Shown here one piece after another: positions 7,964-16,390 of a stretch of 64,000 nucleotides of DNA. Source of the DNA: Clostridium lundense DSM 17049 (GTDB lineage: Bacteria; Bacillota; Clostridia; Clostridiales; Clostridiaceae); the NCBI RefSeq assembly GCF_000619945.1, contig NZ_JHVC01000010.1, positions 91,058 through 155,057 on the forward strand, given 5' to 3'. The number at the start of each line of letters is the position of its first letter. The first letter of the stretch is position 1. The notes under the pieces were generated by a model. The model saw only the letters and a list, made by a program, of their open reading frames with translations, had not been told where the DNA came from and searched no databases. The translations under genes were made by a program, and so were the position numbers.

Positions 7964-9124
7964 TTGTTTAGACATTTAAGACCTGTTTGGGCGGAAATAG
8001 ATTTGGATAATTTAGCTCACAACATGGAGGAAATAAGAAAAGTATCTAAAAGTAAGGAAATAATAGCAGTAGTTAAAGCAGATGCATATGGACATGGAGC
8101 TTTGGACATAGTACCTACTTTATTGAGTCACGGTGCTACAAGATTAGCAGTAGCAGTAGTAAATGAGGCTTTTGAACTTAGAAGAGGTGGAATAGATTGT
8201 CCTATCATGGTTTTAGGTTTTACACCAGATAGTTTAATAGATAGTATTCTAAAATATGATATAGAGCAAACAATATATAGCTATGATTTAGCAGAGAAAA
8301 TATCTAATATGGCAGTGGAAAAAGATAAGATAGCTAAAATTCATATAGCATTAGATACAGGCATGGGGCGAATAGGGTTTACTCCAGATGAAAAGAGCTT
8401 AAATGATGTATATAAAATAAGTAAATTGCCAAATATAATGGTTGAGGGTTTATTTTCCCATTTTTCTACTGCAGATGAAGGTGATAAAACTTATACAAAT
8501 ATGCAATTTGAAAGGTTTAACTGGTTTTATCATAAACTACAAGAAAAAGGAGTAAAAATTAATATTAGACACATTGCTAATAGTGCAGCAATTATAGATT
8601 TGCCAGAAACACATTTAGAGGGGGTTAGACCTGGGATTATACTTTATGGATATTACCCTTCAGGGCAAGTATTAAAAGATAAAATAGATTTAAAACCGGT
8701 TATGACATTAAAAACAAATGTTGTACACGTAAAAGAAATGAATGAAGGACAGTATGTAAGCTATGGTAGAGCATTTCACACTGAAAGAAATAGTGTAATT
8801 GCAACTTTACCTGTAGGTTATGCAGATGGATATACAAGATTATTATTTAATAAAGTTAAAGTAATAGTTAATGGTAAATTTGCACCAGTTATAGGTAAAA
8901 TATGTATGGATCAATGTATGATAGATGTAACTGATATTGGAGAAGTAAAAGTTGGCGATGAAGTTATATTAATGGGAGAGTATAATAATTTAAAAATAAC
9001 AGCAGATGAAATTGCAAAATTGCTAGGAACTATAAATTATGAAATAACTTGTATGGTAAGTAAAAGAGTGCCTAGAGTTTACATAAAAGACAAGGAAATA
9101 ATCAAGATAAGAAATTATGTATAG
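7964..9124 (+). CDS. alr: Alanine racemase
   Basis: This PLP enzyme interconverts L- and D-alanine for peptidoglycan and is also linked to germinant balance in spores. From the TTG at 7964 it is 386 residues. The PLP lysine is K38 in V-V-K-A-D-A-Y-G-H-G and the second catalytic base is Y267 in S-Y-G-R-A. I prefer TTG 7964 (M-F-R-H-L-R-P-V-W-A-E) because AGGGTGG lies just before it; the GTG at 7952 overlaps that site. The family usually begins at this point. The downstream antitoxin-toxin pair has its own promoter. Confidence 0.95.
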   Translation: MFRHLRPVWAEIDLDNLAHNMEEIRKVSKSKEIIAVVKADAYGHGALDIVPTLLSHGATRLAVAVVNEAFELRRGGIDCPIMVLGFTPDSLIDSILKYDIEQTIYSYDLAEKISNMAVEKDKIAKIHIALDTGMGRIGFTPDEKSLNDVYKISKLPNIMVEGLFSHFSTADEGDKTYTNMQFERFNWFYHKLQEKGVKINIRHIANSAAIIDLPETHLEGVRPGIILYGYYPSGQVLKDKIDLKPVMTLKTNVVHVKEMNEGQYVSYGRAFHTERNSVIATLPVGYADGYTRLLFNKVKVIVNGKFAPVIGKICMDQCMIDVTDIGEVKVGDEVILMGEYNNLKITADEIAKLLGTINYEITCMVSKRVPRVYIKDKEIIKIRNYV

Positions 9125-9164
9125 AGCTATCAAACATGGAAATAATTAAAATGATAAAATTCCT

Positions 9165-9194
9165 TTGACATTGCTGTAAAAATAGGATTATAAT
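9165..9194 (+). promoter_or_regulatory. Sigma-A promoter for mazEF
   Basis: TTGACA (9165-9170) and TATAAT (9189-9194), both consensus, are separated by 18 bases and lie about 50 bases before the antitoxin ATG. This gives the toxin-antitoxin pair a strong promoter separate from alr. Confidence 0.8.
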
Positions 9195-9243
9195 TGTTCT
9201 GTACATATCTTTTGCATAGGTTAATAGGAGGTATTAAATTTCA

Positions 9244-9564
9244 ATGTCAAGTTCAAAGAGATTAGTAGTAAACCTCTCAGAGACACTCAATAATGAATTT
9301 AATAAAGCACTAAAAGAAGATTCTAAAAAAAGAAGTGAATTTATTCGTGAAGTTATAATACTATATATTGAGGAGAAAAAAAGACTAAAAGAAATGGAAC
9401 AAATGAAAAAAGGGTATTTGGAAATGGCCAAAATTAATTTAGAGTTTGCAGAGATGGGCTTTGCAAGTGACATTAGAGATTTAAAAGAATATGAAGCGAA
9501 GCTTCCGGAGAGTGATTGGTCAGATGACAACAATAGTGAAAAGAGGAGATATATTCTATGCTGA
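9244..9564 (+). CDS. mazE: EndoAI-type antitoxin (ribbon-helix-helix)
   Basis: This is a 106-residue antitoxin of the NdoAI/EndoAI type. The N-terminal 50 residues (K-R-L-V-V-N-L-S-E, then S-E-F-I-R-E) form a ribbon-helix-helix DNA-binding domain; the acidic, helical C-terminal half should wrap the toxin. Its end overlaps the toxin start by 41 bases, which is long for this family, and the last dozen residues are basic rather than acidic. It sits between alr and the toxin gene as in Bacillus subtilis. It likely represses its own promoter. Confidence 0.9.
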   Translation: MSSSKRLVVNLSETLNNEFNKALKEDSKKRSEFIREVIILYIEEKKRLKEMEQMKKGYLEMAKINLEFAEMGFASDIRDLKEYEAKLPESDWSDDNNSEKRRYILC

Positions 9565-9877
9565 TTTAAGCCCTGTAGTTGGTTCAGAACAGGGAGGAGT
9601 AAGGCCTGTTATCATTATACAAAATGATGTAGGTAATAAATATAGTCCTACTGTTATTGTAGCCGCAATTACTTCACAGATAAATAAAGCAAAATTACCC
9701 ACTCATGTTGAAATATCTTCAGAAGAGTATGGATTAAACAAAGATTCTGTAGTTTTGCTTGAGCAGATAAGAACTTTAGATAAAAGAAGGCTAAAAGAAA
9801 AAATAGGCCATATGACTAACGGTGATATGAAAAAAGTTGATGAAGCACTTTTAATAAGTATAGGGTTAAAACAGTAA
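9524..9877 (+). CDS. mazF: MazF/EndoA-type mRNA endoribonuclease toxin
   Basis: This is a 117-residue PemK/MazF-type toxin that cleaves single-stranded mRNA. It begins M-T-T-I-V-K-R-G-D-I-F-Y-A-D-L and contains the family segments G-S-E-Q-G-G-V-R-P-V and E-Q-I-R-T-L-D-K-R-R. The catalytic Arg (in G-G-V-R-P) and Thr (in A-A-I-T-S-Q) are present, so it looks active. The ATG at 9524 lies inside the antitoxin gene in another frame, tying toxin translation to that of the antitoxin. The stop codon is inside a terminator stem. Confidence 0.95.
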   Translation: MTTIVKRGDIFYADLSPVVGSEQGGVRPVIIIQNDVGNKYSPTVIVAAITSQINKAKLPTHVEISSEEYGLNKDSVVLLEQIRTLDKRRLKEKIGHMTNGDMKKVDEALLISIGLKQ

Positions 9878-9897
9878 GGGCTTAATGCCCTTACTTT
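9873..9897 (+). terminator. Terminator at the end of mazF
   Basis: A perfect 9-bp stem (9873-9881 with 9887-9895) with a 5-base loop and a short T tail overlaps the mazF stop codon. Confidence 0.7.
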
Positions 9898-9943
9898 TAT
9901 GTATATGGTAGTAATTAGTAAAAAAATACAGGAGGTTAAAAAC

Positions 9944-10768
9944 ATGAAAAAAACTTTAGAAGAGCTTAAAGACATAGCTAAGCAGGTTAGAAAAGATATA
10001 GTAACTATGCTTACAGAGTCACATTCTGGTCATCCAGGTGGTTCACTATCCGCAGTGGAAATATTAGTTACATTATATTTTAATGAAATGAATGTTAGCC
10101 AGGAAAAATGTAAAGATTTGAACAGAGATAGGTTTGTACTCTCTAAAGGACATGCAGCACCAGTATTATATAGTGTTCTTGCTAGAAAAGGATTTTTTAA
10201 TGTAGATGAATTAAAGAATCTTAGAAAATTAGGTTCTATATTACAAGGTCATCCTAATATGAATGAAGTACCAGGCGTAGATATGTCAACGGGATCATTA
10301 GGTCAAGGTATTTCAGCAGCTGTAGGTATGGCTATAGCAGGAAAAATTGATAAGAAGGATTATAGAGTATATGCATTACTTGGAGATGGAGAATTAGAAG
10401 AAGGACAGGTGTGGGAAGCAGCTATGGCAGCCGCTCATTATGAGTTAGGTAATTTAACTGCTTTTGTAGATTACAATGGTTTACAAATAGATGGACCATG
10501 TAAGGAAGTAATGAACCCCGAACCAATAACTGATAAATTTAAGGCATTTGGCTGGAATGTTTTATTTATTGATGGTCATAATTTTGAAGAAATTATAAAT
10601 GCTATAGAAGAGGCTAAAAAAGTTAAAGATAAACCAACAGCTATAGTTTGCAGAACAGTAAAAGGAAAAGGTGTATCTTTTATGGAAAATCAAGCCGGAT
10701 GGCACGGTACTGCTCCTAATATTGAACAATGCGAACAGGCGTTAAGAGAGATAGGAGGGGAAAAATAA
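9944..10768 (+). CDS. Transketolase, N-terminal (TPP-binding) subunit
   Basis: This is the thiamine-diphosphate-binding half of a transketolase encoded as two proteins. The 274-residue chain has the PP-domain features: S-H-S-G-H-P-G-G-S near residue 26, a K-G-H-A-A-P segment, and the cofactor motif G-D-G-E-L-E-E-G. The ATG at 9944 follows AGGAGG. Its TAA shares one base with the ATG of the C-terminal subunit, so the two chains are coupled and should form a complex. It moves two-carbon units in the non-oxidative pentose phosphate pathway. An unrelated two-subunit TPP enzyme is less likely. Confidence 0.9.
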   Translation: MKKTLEELKDIAKQVRKDIVTMLTESHSGHPGGSLSAVEILVTLYFNEMNVSQEKCKDLNRDRFVLSKGHAAPVLYSVLARKGFFNVDELKNLRKLGSILQGHPNMNEVPGVDMSTGSLGQGISAAVGMAIAGKIDKKDYRVYALLGDGELEEGQVWEAAMAAAHYELGNLTAFVDYNGLQIDGPCKEVMNPEPITDKFKAFGWNVLFIDGHNFEEIINAIEEAKKVKDKPTAIVCRTVKGKGVSFMENQAGWHGTAPNIEQCEQALREIGGEK

Positions 10769-11709
10769 TGGGTAACAAAATAGCTACAAGAGAAGCTTAT
10801 GGTAAAGTATTAGCTGAATTAGGAATGAACAATGAAAAAATAGTAGTTTTAGATGCTGACTTATCAAAGTCTACAAAAACTGCAGATTTTAAGAAGGTAT
10901 GTCCAGAAAGATTTGTAAATATGGGAATAGCAGAAGGAAACATGATGACAGTAGCAGCTGGTATGTCAACTTGTGATAAAATACCTTTTGTTAGTACTTT
11001 TGCTATATTTGCAACAGGAAGAGCTTATGAACAAATTAGAAATTCTATTTGTTATCCTAAATTAAATGTAAAAGTATGTGCTACACATGCAGGTATAACA
11101 GTAGGTGAAGATGGAGCTTCTCACCAGTCAGTTGAGGATATATCATTAATGAGAGGTATTCCAAATATGACAGTTATATGTCCAGCTGATGCCATAGAGA
11201 CAGAGAAGGCTATAAAAGCTGTAGCTGAATATAATGGACCTTGTTATGTAAGACTTGGTAGATCTGGAGTATCTGTAATAAACGATTTTGAAGGATATGA
11301 TTTTAAAATAGGAAAAGCAGTAAAGTATAGAGAAGGAAAAGATGCAACTATTATTGCTACAGGAATAATGGTGGATGCAGCTCTTGAAGCTTACAATATG
11401 CTTGCAGAAGATGGAATAAAGGTTAGAGTATTAAATATACATACTATAAAGCCTATAGATAAAGAAGCTATAGTAAGTGCAGCAAGAGAAACTGGAGTTA
11501 TTGTAACTGCAGAAGAACACAGCATTATAGGAGGACTTGGTTCTGCAGTATGTGAAGTAACAAGTGAAAATCATCCAGTTCCAGTAATCAGAGTTGGAAT
11601 AAAAGATACTTTTGGTGAAAGTGGTAAACCAGAAGAATTAATAAAGGCATATGGATTAACTGCAGAAGATATTGTGAGAGCAGTAAAAAAAGGATTAAGT
11701 TTAAAATAA
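10768..11709 (+). CDS. Transketolase, C-terminal (pyrimidine-binding) subunit
   Basis: This 313-residue protein is the second half of the split transketolase. It contains the pyrimidine-binding domain with F-V-N-M-G-I-A-E-G (catalytic Glu that activates TPP) and F-V-S-T-F-A-I-F, the phenylalanine-rich segment T-V-G-E-D-G-A-S-H-Q-S, and the C-terminal transketolase domain. The start overlaps the preceding stop (TAATG). A long perfect hairpin terminator follows about 30 bases after the stop. Split transketolases are common in clostridia, many archaea and some other Firmicutes. Confidence 0.9.
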   Translation: MGNKIATREAYGKVLAELGMNNEKIVVLDADLSKSTKTADFKKVCPERFVNMGIAEGNMMTVAAGMSTCDKIPFVSTFAIFATGRAYEQIRNSICYPKLNVKVCATHAGITVGEDGASHQSVEDISLMRGIPNMTVICPADAIETEKAIKAVAEYNGPCYVRLGRSGVSVINDFEGYDFKIGKAVKYREGKDATIIATGIMVDAALEAYNMLAEDGIKVRVLNIHTIKPIDKEAIVSAARETGVIVTAEEHSIIGGLGSAVCEVTSENHPVPVIRVGIKDTFGESGKPEELIKAYGLTAEDIVRAVKKGLSLK

Positions 11710-11742
11710 GTGAATCTTAGCTATTGTAAATAGCATTTGCAT

Positions 11743-11788
11743 AATTGCTTTAGAAATTATAGAATATTTCTAAAGCAATTTGTTCTTA
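11743..11788 (+). terminator. Terminator after the transketolase operon
   Basis: A perfect 15-bp stem (11743-11757 with 11766-11780) with an 8-base loop is followed by a T-rich tail. Confidence 0.8.
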
Positions 11789-11818
11789 TATTTATAAATT
11801 ATGAGAGTGAGAAATGAT

Positions 11819-12175
11819 ATGAAAAATTATTTAAAGGATATACTATATTGTATAAAGTTTTCTATATATATATTTATAGTAGCATTTTTAATAGGTGGTC
11901 TTATAGGATTAATAGTTGGAGGAGTTAATTTAATAACTATTATGGCTTGGGGAATTAGAATTCCTCAATATATATCCTTTTTAGGTTTATTTATATCGGC
12001 CATATCTTTTATGCATGAAGAGTCAATGAGACCCTTAAATTATGAAGATCAGTGGAAAACATACTTCGAAAAGATAAATTTAACATTTGCAATATTTTTT
12101 GTTTCACTATTTATTTTGATATTTTCTGTAGGGATTCAAGATTCAATTTGGATTTTAGGCACATTTAAAAAATAA
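11819..12175 (+). CDS. Hypothetical membrane protein
   Basis: I do not recognise the family. The 118-residue protein has three hydrophobic segments: about 12-40 (with a G-G-L-I-G-L-I-V-G-G glycine pattern), 47-65 and 90-112. A soluble loop with many charged and aromatic residues lies between the second and third. I prefer the ATG at 11819, with GAGAGTGAG just upstream; an in-frame ATG at 11801 adds six residues. The stop codon lies in the outer arm of the structured repeat that follows. Overall composition is normal for this genome. Confidence 0.6.
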   Translation: MKNYLKDILYCIKFSIYIFIVAFLIGGLIGLIVGGVNLITIMAWGIRIPQYISFLGLFISAISFMHEESMRPLNYEDQWKTYFEKINLTFAIFFVSLFILIFSVGIQDSIWILGTFKK

Positions 12176-12307
12176 ATAAGTCAGTATGCTAGGCTATTTT
12201 GCATCATACTGCGTCATCAGAACCCACTGATAGCTCTACTAGCAGTGGAACCTACTTCCTTGTCTGATACAAAATATCCGTCGCATCTTTGACTTGTTAT
12301 TTATTTT
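12170..12307. repeat. Structured MITE-like intergenic repeat
   Basis: This ~138 bp segment has nested inverted repeats and a clearly higher GC content than its surroundings. The outer arms (12170-12183 and 12290-12307) are complementary apart from a 3-base bulge. Inner arms 12194-12206 and 12265-12276 pair with one mismatch. An apical hairpin pairs 12224-12233 with 12239-12248. It contains no reading frame. The left arm overlaps the stop codon of the upstream gene. The layout suggests a palindromic miniature element or a structured RNA; only one copy is in this window. Confidence 0.65.
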
Positions 12308-12352
12308 AATGTGCCTTAACAAAATAATTTTATGTGGGAGTAAGGTGTTATT

Positions 12353-13207
12353 ATGAAAAAATTTAGGGAGTATTTTTTCATTACATTAGGCACGCTTATG
12401 GTGGCTTTGGCCACAAAGTTTCTATTGGCACCAAATAAAGTTGCAGCAGGTGGAGTAATAGGATTAGCAATAATAATAAATAGCTTTTTCCCTTTTTTGG
12501 ATATAGGACTTTTGTCTTTAATAATGAATGGTTTCTTGTTTATTGTAGCTTTTATATTCATTGGAAGTAAGTTTGGAGGGAAGACTATATATGCTAGTAT
12601 AAGTTTATCAGGGTTAATATGGATATTAGATAAAGTAGTTACTTCTAATATACCTATAACGAATGACCTTTTTTTAGCATCTATATTTGGTACAATAATA
12701 TCTGGCATAGGCATGGGAATAGTTTTTAACCAAAATGCTTCTACTGGCGGTACAGATATAATTGCTAAAATAGTAAGCAAGTTTATAGATGTACCTATAG
12801 GTAAGTCACTTCTTATGGTGGATTTTATAATAACTCTTTTTTCTGCTCTTTCTTTTGGAATTGAAATAGGAATGTATTCATTATTAAGTGTATTATTCAA
12901 TGGTTTTGTAATAGATATAATAATTGAAGGTTTAAATGTTTGTAAGCAAATTATGGTTGTAAGCCCAGAAAATGACCAAATAAGGACGTTTATAACAGGG
13001 GAATTAGAGAGAGGCTGTACAATATTTACAGCTAAGGGAGGATACACTGGCAATGATACATATATACTCTATACAGTGCTAAGCAGAAGAGAGTTTATAA
13101 GATTAAAAGAATTTATTAAGCAAGTTGATAAAAAAGCATTTATCACTGTAGGAGATGTACGTGAAGTTTTAGGAGAAGGATTTAAAAATATTTCTGGAGA
13201 AGAGTAA
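12353..13207 (+). CDS. YitT family membrane protein (DUF2179 C-terminal domain)
   Basis: This 284-residue protein has about five N-terminal membrane helices (1-170) containing the family segments N-K-V-A-A-G-G-V-I-G and N-Q-N-A-S-T-G-G-T-D. It ends in a cytosolic DUF2179 domain (about 220-275, with G-C-T-I-F-T-A-K-G-G-Y-T-G). It is widespread in Firmicutes and has no settled function. The ATG follows a modest ribosome binding site. It is monocistronic, between the structured repeat and a strong terminator. Confidence 0.88.
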   Translation: MKKFREYFFITLGTLMVALATKFLLAPNKVAAGGVIGLAIIINSFFPFLDIGLLSLIMNGFLFIVAFIFIGSKFGGKTIYASISLSGLIWILDKVVTSNIPITNDLFLASIFGTIISGIGMGIVFNQNASTGGTDIIAKIVSKFIDVPIGKSLLMVDFIITLFSALSFGIEIGMYSLLSVLFNGFVIDIIIEGLNVCKQIMVVSPENDQIRTFITGELERGCTIFTAKGGYTGNDTYILYTVLSRREFIRLKEFIKQVDKKAFITVGDVREVLGEGFKNISGEE

Positions 13208-13211
13208 TATT

Positions 13212-13249
13212 AAAGCTGTCGATGATTATAATCATTCGACAGCTTTTAA
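13212..13249 (+). terminator. Terminator after the YitT-family gene
   Basis: A stem of about 16 bp with a single bulge pairs 13212-13227 with 13230-13246 and is followed by a T run. The motif TTCGACA inside it is part of the stem, not a credible Spo0A site. Confidence 0.8.
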
Positions 13250-13317
13250 CATTTATAGATTTACTTTTACCTAAAGACAATTTATAACTGAATTAATAAT
13301 AATTTTAAATAATTTAA

Positions 13318-13348
13318 TTGTCAAATTAATAGATTAGTATGTTATAAT
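13318..13348 (+). promoter_or_regulatory. Promoter for the ftsEX operon
   Basis: An extended -10 (TGT then TATAAT, 13340-13348) has TTGTCA 19 bases upstream of the hexamer. It lies 60 bases before the ftsE ATG. Confidence 0.55.
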
Positions 13349-13407
13349 AGCAATAGTGAATCTTTAAATATGCATAAAATCGTATTAATCAAGAGGAGAG
13401 ATTTTTA

Positions 13408-14094
13408 ATGATTGAATTCAAGAATGTTAGTAAGATTTATAATCATAATATATTTGCATTATCAAATATAAACTTAACTATAGAAAAAGGAGAATTTGTT
13501 TTTTTAGTTGGACCAAGTGGAGCTGGTAAATCAACTTTCATAAAGTCATTATTAAAAGAAGTAGACCCAACTAATGGAAGTATTGTAGTAAATAACATAG
13601 ATATAACTAAATTAAAAAGAAAAGATATACCTTATTATAGAAGAAAAATAGGAGTAGTATTCCAAGATTTTAGACTTATATCTAATTTAAATGTATATGA
13701 AAATGTTGCATTTGCTATGAGAGTTATAGAAGCACCTGTAAAAGATATAAGAAAGAGAGTTCCTATGGTGCTTTCAATGGTAGGACTTTCAACTAAATAT
13801 AAGGCTTTCCCTCATGAGTTATCTGGTGGAGAACAACAGAGAGTATCTTTAGCAAGGGCAATAGTTAACAATCCAGCATTACTTATTGCGGACGAGCCAA
13901 CTGGAAACCTTGACCCAGAAACAGCTATGGAGATAATGGAAACACTTAATGATATAAATCATGCAGGGACAACCATATTAATGGCTACTCATGCTAAAGA
14001 TATAGTTGATACTATGAGAAAAAGAGTTATAGCACTAGAAAAAGGTGTTGTAGTAAGAGATGAACAGAGAGGTGCATACGGATATGAAGATTAG
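13408..14094 (+). CDS. ftsE: Cell division ATP-binding protein FtsE
   Basis: FtsE is the ATPase of the FtsEX complex, which transmits cell-division or growth signals across the membrane to activate peptidoglycan hydrolases. The 228-residue protein has Walker A G-P-S-G-A-G-K-S-T (35-43), signature L-S-G-G-E-Q-Q-R and Walker B L-L-I-A-D-E-P-T. The ATG at 13408 follows AGAGGAGAG. The ftsX start lies 11 bases inside its end, so the subunits are translationally coupled. Confidence 0.95.
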   Translation: MIEFKNVSKIYNHNIFALSNINLTIEKGEFVFLVGPSGAGKSTFIKSLLKEVDPTNGSIVVNNIDITKLKRKDIPYYRRKIGVVFQDFRLISNLNVYENVAFAMRVIEAPVKDIRKRVPMVLSMVGLSTKYKAFPHELSGGEQQRVSLARAIVNNPALLIADEPTGNLDPETAMEIMETLNDINHAGTTILMATHAKDIVDTMRKRVIALEKGVVVRDEQRGAYGYED

Positions 14095-14974
14095 TACTTT
14101 GAAATATTTTGCAATAGATTCTTTGAAAAGTATAAAAAGAAATAGAACTATAAGTTTTGCATCTGCTGCAACTGTTGCAGCTACATTATTCATATTAGGT
14201 GTATTTTTATTAACTGCTTTAGATGTAAAGCAAGTGGTAAAGGATGTAGAATCCAAGGTAGAAGTAAAGATATTTTTAAATAATGATATAACCATAGGTC
14301 AGGAAAAAGAAATAGAGGCAAAAATAAAGAGTCTAAATGAAGTAGCTAGTGTAAGATATGAGAATAAGGAACAAGCTATGAAAAACTTTAAGGAGCAAAT
14401 AGGAGAAAATAATAAGGCACTTATTGAAGGAATAGAAAAGGAAAATCCATTACCAAATGCTTATATAGTAAAAGTTAAAGATCCAGAAATGGTAACAAAG
14501 GTTGTAGATTCTGTAAAGGGTATGAAAGGAATATATGAAATTCAAGAAGGAAGGAAGATAGTGGACAGGATTATTGCTATTACAAAAACTATAAAGTGGA
14601 TAGGAATGGTTCTATTTACTATACTTATAGGAGTTTCTTTATTCTTAATAGGTAATACTATTAAACTTACTGTATATTCAAGAAGAAAAGAAATAGGAAT
14701 AATGAAATATATAGGAGCTACAGATTGGTTTATAAGATGGCCATTTATTATTGAGGGTATGATTATAGGTGTTTTTGGTGCAATAATAGGATGTGTGGTA
14801 CTATACTATGGTTATAATGTAGTCTACACAAAGGTTTCTACAGCTATGTTTTTAATTAAACTTGTTGAACCTAAATACGTGCTTACAACTATTTCTTGGC
14901 AGTTTGGATTATTAGGAATATTAATAGGTTCAATAGGAAGTATATTATCAATAAGAAAGTTTCTTGCAGTTTAA
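14084..14974 (+). CDS. ftsX: Cell division protein FtsX
   Basis: This is the membrane partner of FtsE. The 296-residue protein has an N-terminal cytoplasmic tail, a first helix (about 21-45), a large extracellular loop (about 50-165) that would contact a hydrolase or adaptor, and three C-terminal helices with the family pattern I-K-L-T-V-Y-S-R-R-K-E-I-G-I-M-K. I chose the ATG at 14084, which follows AGAGAGGTG. The genes downstream (Ctp protease, PDZ membrane protein) match a conserved division-related neighbourhood. Confidence 0.94.
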   Translation: MKISTLKYFAIDSLKSIKRNRTISFASAATVAATLFILGVFLLTALDVKQVVKDVESKVEVKIFLNNDITIGQEKEIEAKIKSLNEVASVRYENKEQAMKNFKEQIGENNKALIEGIEKENPLPNAYIVKVKDPEMVTKVVDSVKGMKGIYEIQEGRKIVDRIIAITKTIKWIGMVLFTILIGVSLFLIGNTIKLTVYSRRKEIGIMKYIGATDWFIRWPFIIEGMIIGVFGAIIGCVVLYYGYNVVYTKVSTAMFLIKLVEPKYVLTTISWQFGLLGILIGSIGSILSIRKFLAV

Positions 14975-15000
14975 AATAAGAAAAACAATTGTTTTATAAG

Positions 15001-15032
15001 AAACACCCTGCTTTTTAAGGTAGGGTGTTTTT
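15001..15032 (+). terminator. Terminator after ftsX
   Basis: A 9-bp stem (15001-15009 with 15022-15030) is followed by T residues. It separates ftsEX from the ctp transcript. Confidence 0.75.
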
Positions 15033-15090
15033 CACAAATATTTTGCAAAATTATTTTTTTTAATGTTATAATTATTTAGTATTTATATAA

Positions 15091-15118
15091 ATATATATAG
15101 TGGGGGCACTATATATAT
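15091..15118 (+). other. Perfect hairpin with GGGG loop in the ctp leader
   Basis: A 12-bp perfect inverted repeat (15091-15102 with 15107-15118) has a four-G loop and lies 55 bases upstream of the ctp start, with no T tail. It is not a terminator. It could be a leader-RNA structure or a protein-binding palindrome. Confidence 0.55.
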
Positions 15119-15173
15119 ATTAGCTTGAAAATATAAACTTAAAGTAGTATTTTACTACAAAGGAGTGAATTAA

Positions 15174-16370
15174 ATGAATAAAAAGAAGTGGATAGGTTGG
15201 ACAATAGCAATAATACTTTTAACTAATATTACAACCTTTCTAGGAAGTAGTGCTATATCTTTAGCTATGCCAAATGGAAAAGTTATAATTACCAGAGATG
15301 ATTATAATAGATTTTTAGAGTTCTCAAAGTTATTTGGGATAAAGGAAATAATCCAGCAAAGGTATGATGGCGAGATAGATAATGCTGCTTTGGAAGAAGG
15401 AGCAATTAAAGGAATGACAGCAGCACTTAATGATCCATATACAGTATTTATGGATAAAAAAGAATTTGAAGAATTTAATGCTCAAACAGAAGGAAATTAT
15501 AGTGGTGTAGGATTACAAGTACAGGCTAAAGATAATAAAATAATTATAGTAGATGTGTTTGAAGATTCACCAGCTAAAAAAGCAGGGGTATTACCAAAAG
15601 ATCAAATAGAAAAGGTTGAAGGAAAAGTAGTTAGTGGTAAAGAATTAGATAAAGCAGTAACTATGATGAAAGGTCCAGAAGGTACAAATGTAACTATAAC
15701 CTTTTTCAGAGAAGGAAAAGGAAGTTATGATGTGACTTTGAAAAGATCGAAAATTAATTTAGTAACTGTTAAGGGAGAAATGGTATCAGACAATATAGGT
15801 TACATACAGATTTCTATGTTTGATGAACATACAGGTAAAAACTTTAAGAAGCAACTAGACACACTTAAAAATAAAGGAATGAAATCATTAATTATTGACT
15901 TAAGAGGTAATCCAGGTGGATTATTAGATGAATGTGTAGATATGGTTTCAAACTTTGTTCCTAAGGGTAAGGTTATAGTGTCTACAGTGGATAAATATAA
16001 GTCAGAAAAGAAGTATAAATCTAAGGGTGGAAATTATATAGGTTTACCTTTAGTATTATTAACTAATGAGGGTTCTGCTAGCGCTTCTGAAATATTCTCT
16101 GGAGCTATAAGAGATTATAAAATAGGAACTTTAGTTGGAGAAAAAACTTTCGGTAAGGGTGTAGTTCAAAGTCTAATAGATACTGGAGAAGGAACTGCTT
16201 TAAAGGTTACAATATCAAAGTATTATACTCCTAATGGAGAAAATATACATAAGATTGGAATAAAACCAGATGTGGAAATTAAATATCCAGAAGAATTACT
16301 TAAGAAACCTTATAATAGAGAAACGGATCCTCAGTTTAAAATAGCATTAAGTATAGCAAAGAAAAAATAG
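15174..16370 (+). CDS. ctpA: S41 family C-terminal processing peptidase
   Basis: This 398-residue serine protease of the CtpA/CtpB family has an N-terminal signal anchor (about 5-31) that places it outside the membrane. A PDZ domain (about 100-175) is followed by the S41 protease domain. The catalytic dyad, placed by spacing to known family members, is S303 in G-S-A-S-A-S-E and K328 in F-G-K-G. It follows ftsEX and precedes the MinJ-like gene, as in Bacillus subtilis, where CtpB acts in sporulation signalling. The substrate here is unknown. Confidence 0.92.
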   Translation: MNKKKWIGWTIAIILLTNITTFLGSSAISLAMPNGKVIITRDDYNRFLEFSKLFGIKEIIQQRYDGEIDNAALEEGAIKGMTAALNDPYTVFMDKKEFEEFNAQTEGNYSGVGLQVQAKDNKIIIVDVFEDSPAKKAGVLPKDQIEKVEGKVVSGKELDKAVTMMKGPEGTNVTITFFREGKGSYDVTLKRSKINLVTVKGEMVSDNIGYIQISMFDEHTGKNFKKQLDTLKNKGMKSLIIDLRGNPGGLLDECVDMVSNFVPKGKVIVSTVDKYKSEKKYKSKGGNYIGLPLVLLTNEGSASASEIFSGAIRDYKIGTLVGEKTFGKGVVQSLIDTGEGTALKVTISKYYTPNGENIHKIGIKPDVEIKYPEELLKKPYNRETDPQFKIALSIAKKK

Positions 16371-16390
16371 AGAAGGGAATTTAATAAACA

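Noticed and set aside
12316..13053. Long open frame on the - strand opposite the YitT-family gene
   Set aside because: It is a shadow: no ribosome binding site, odd composition, and the + strand gene matches a known family over its full length.
13236..13242. Spo0A-box-like TTCGACA
   Set aside because: It is part of a terminator stem after the YitT-family gene, where the sequence is explained by base pairing.
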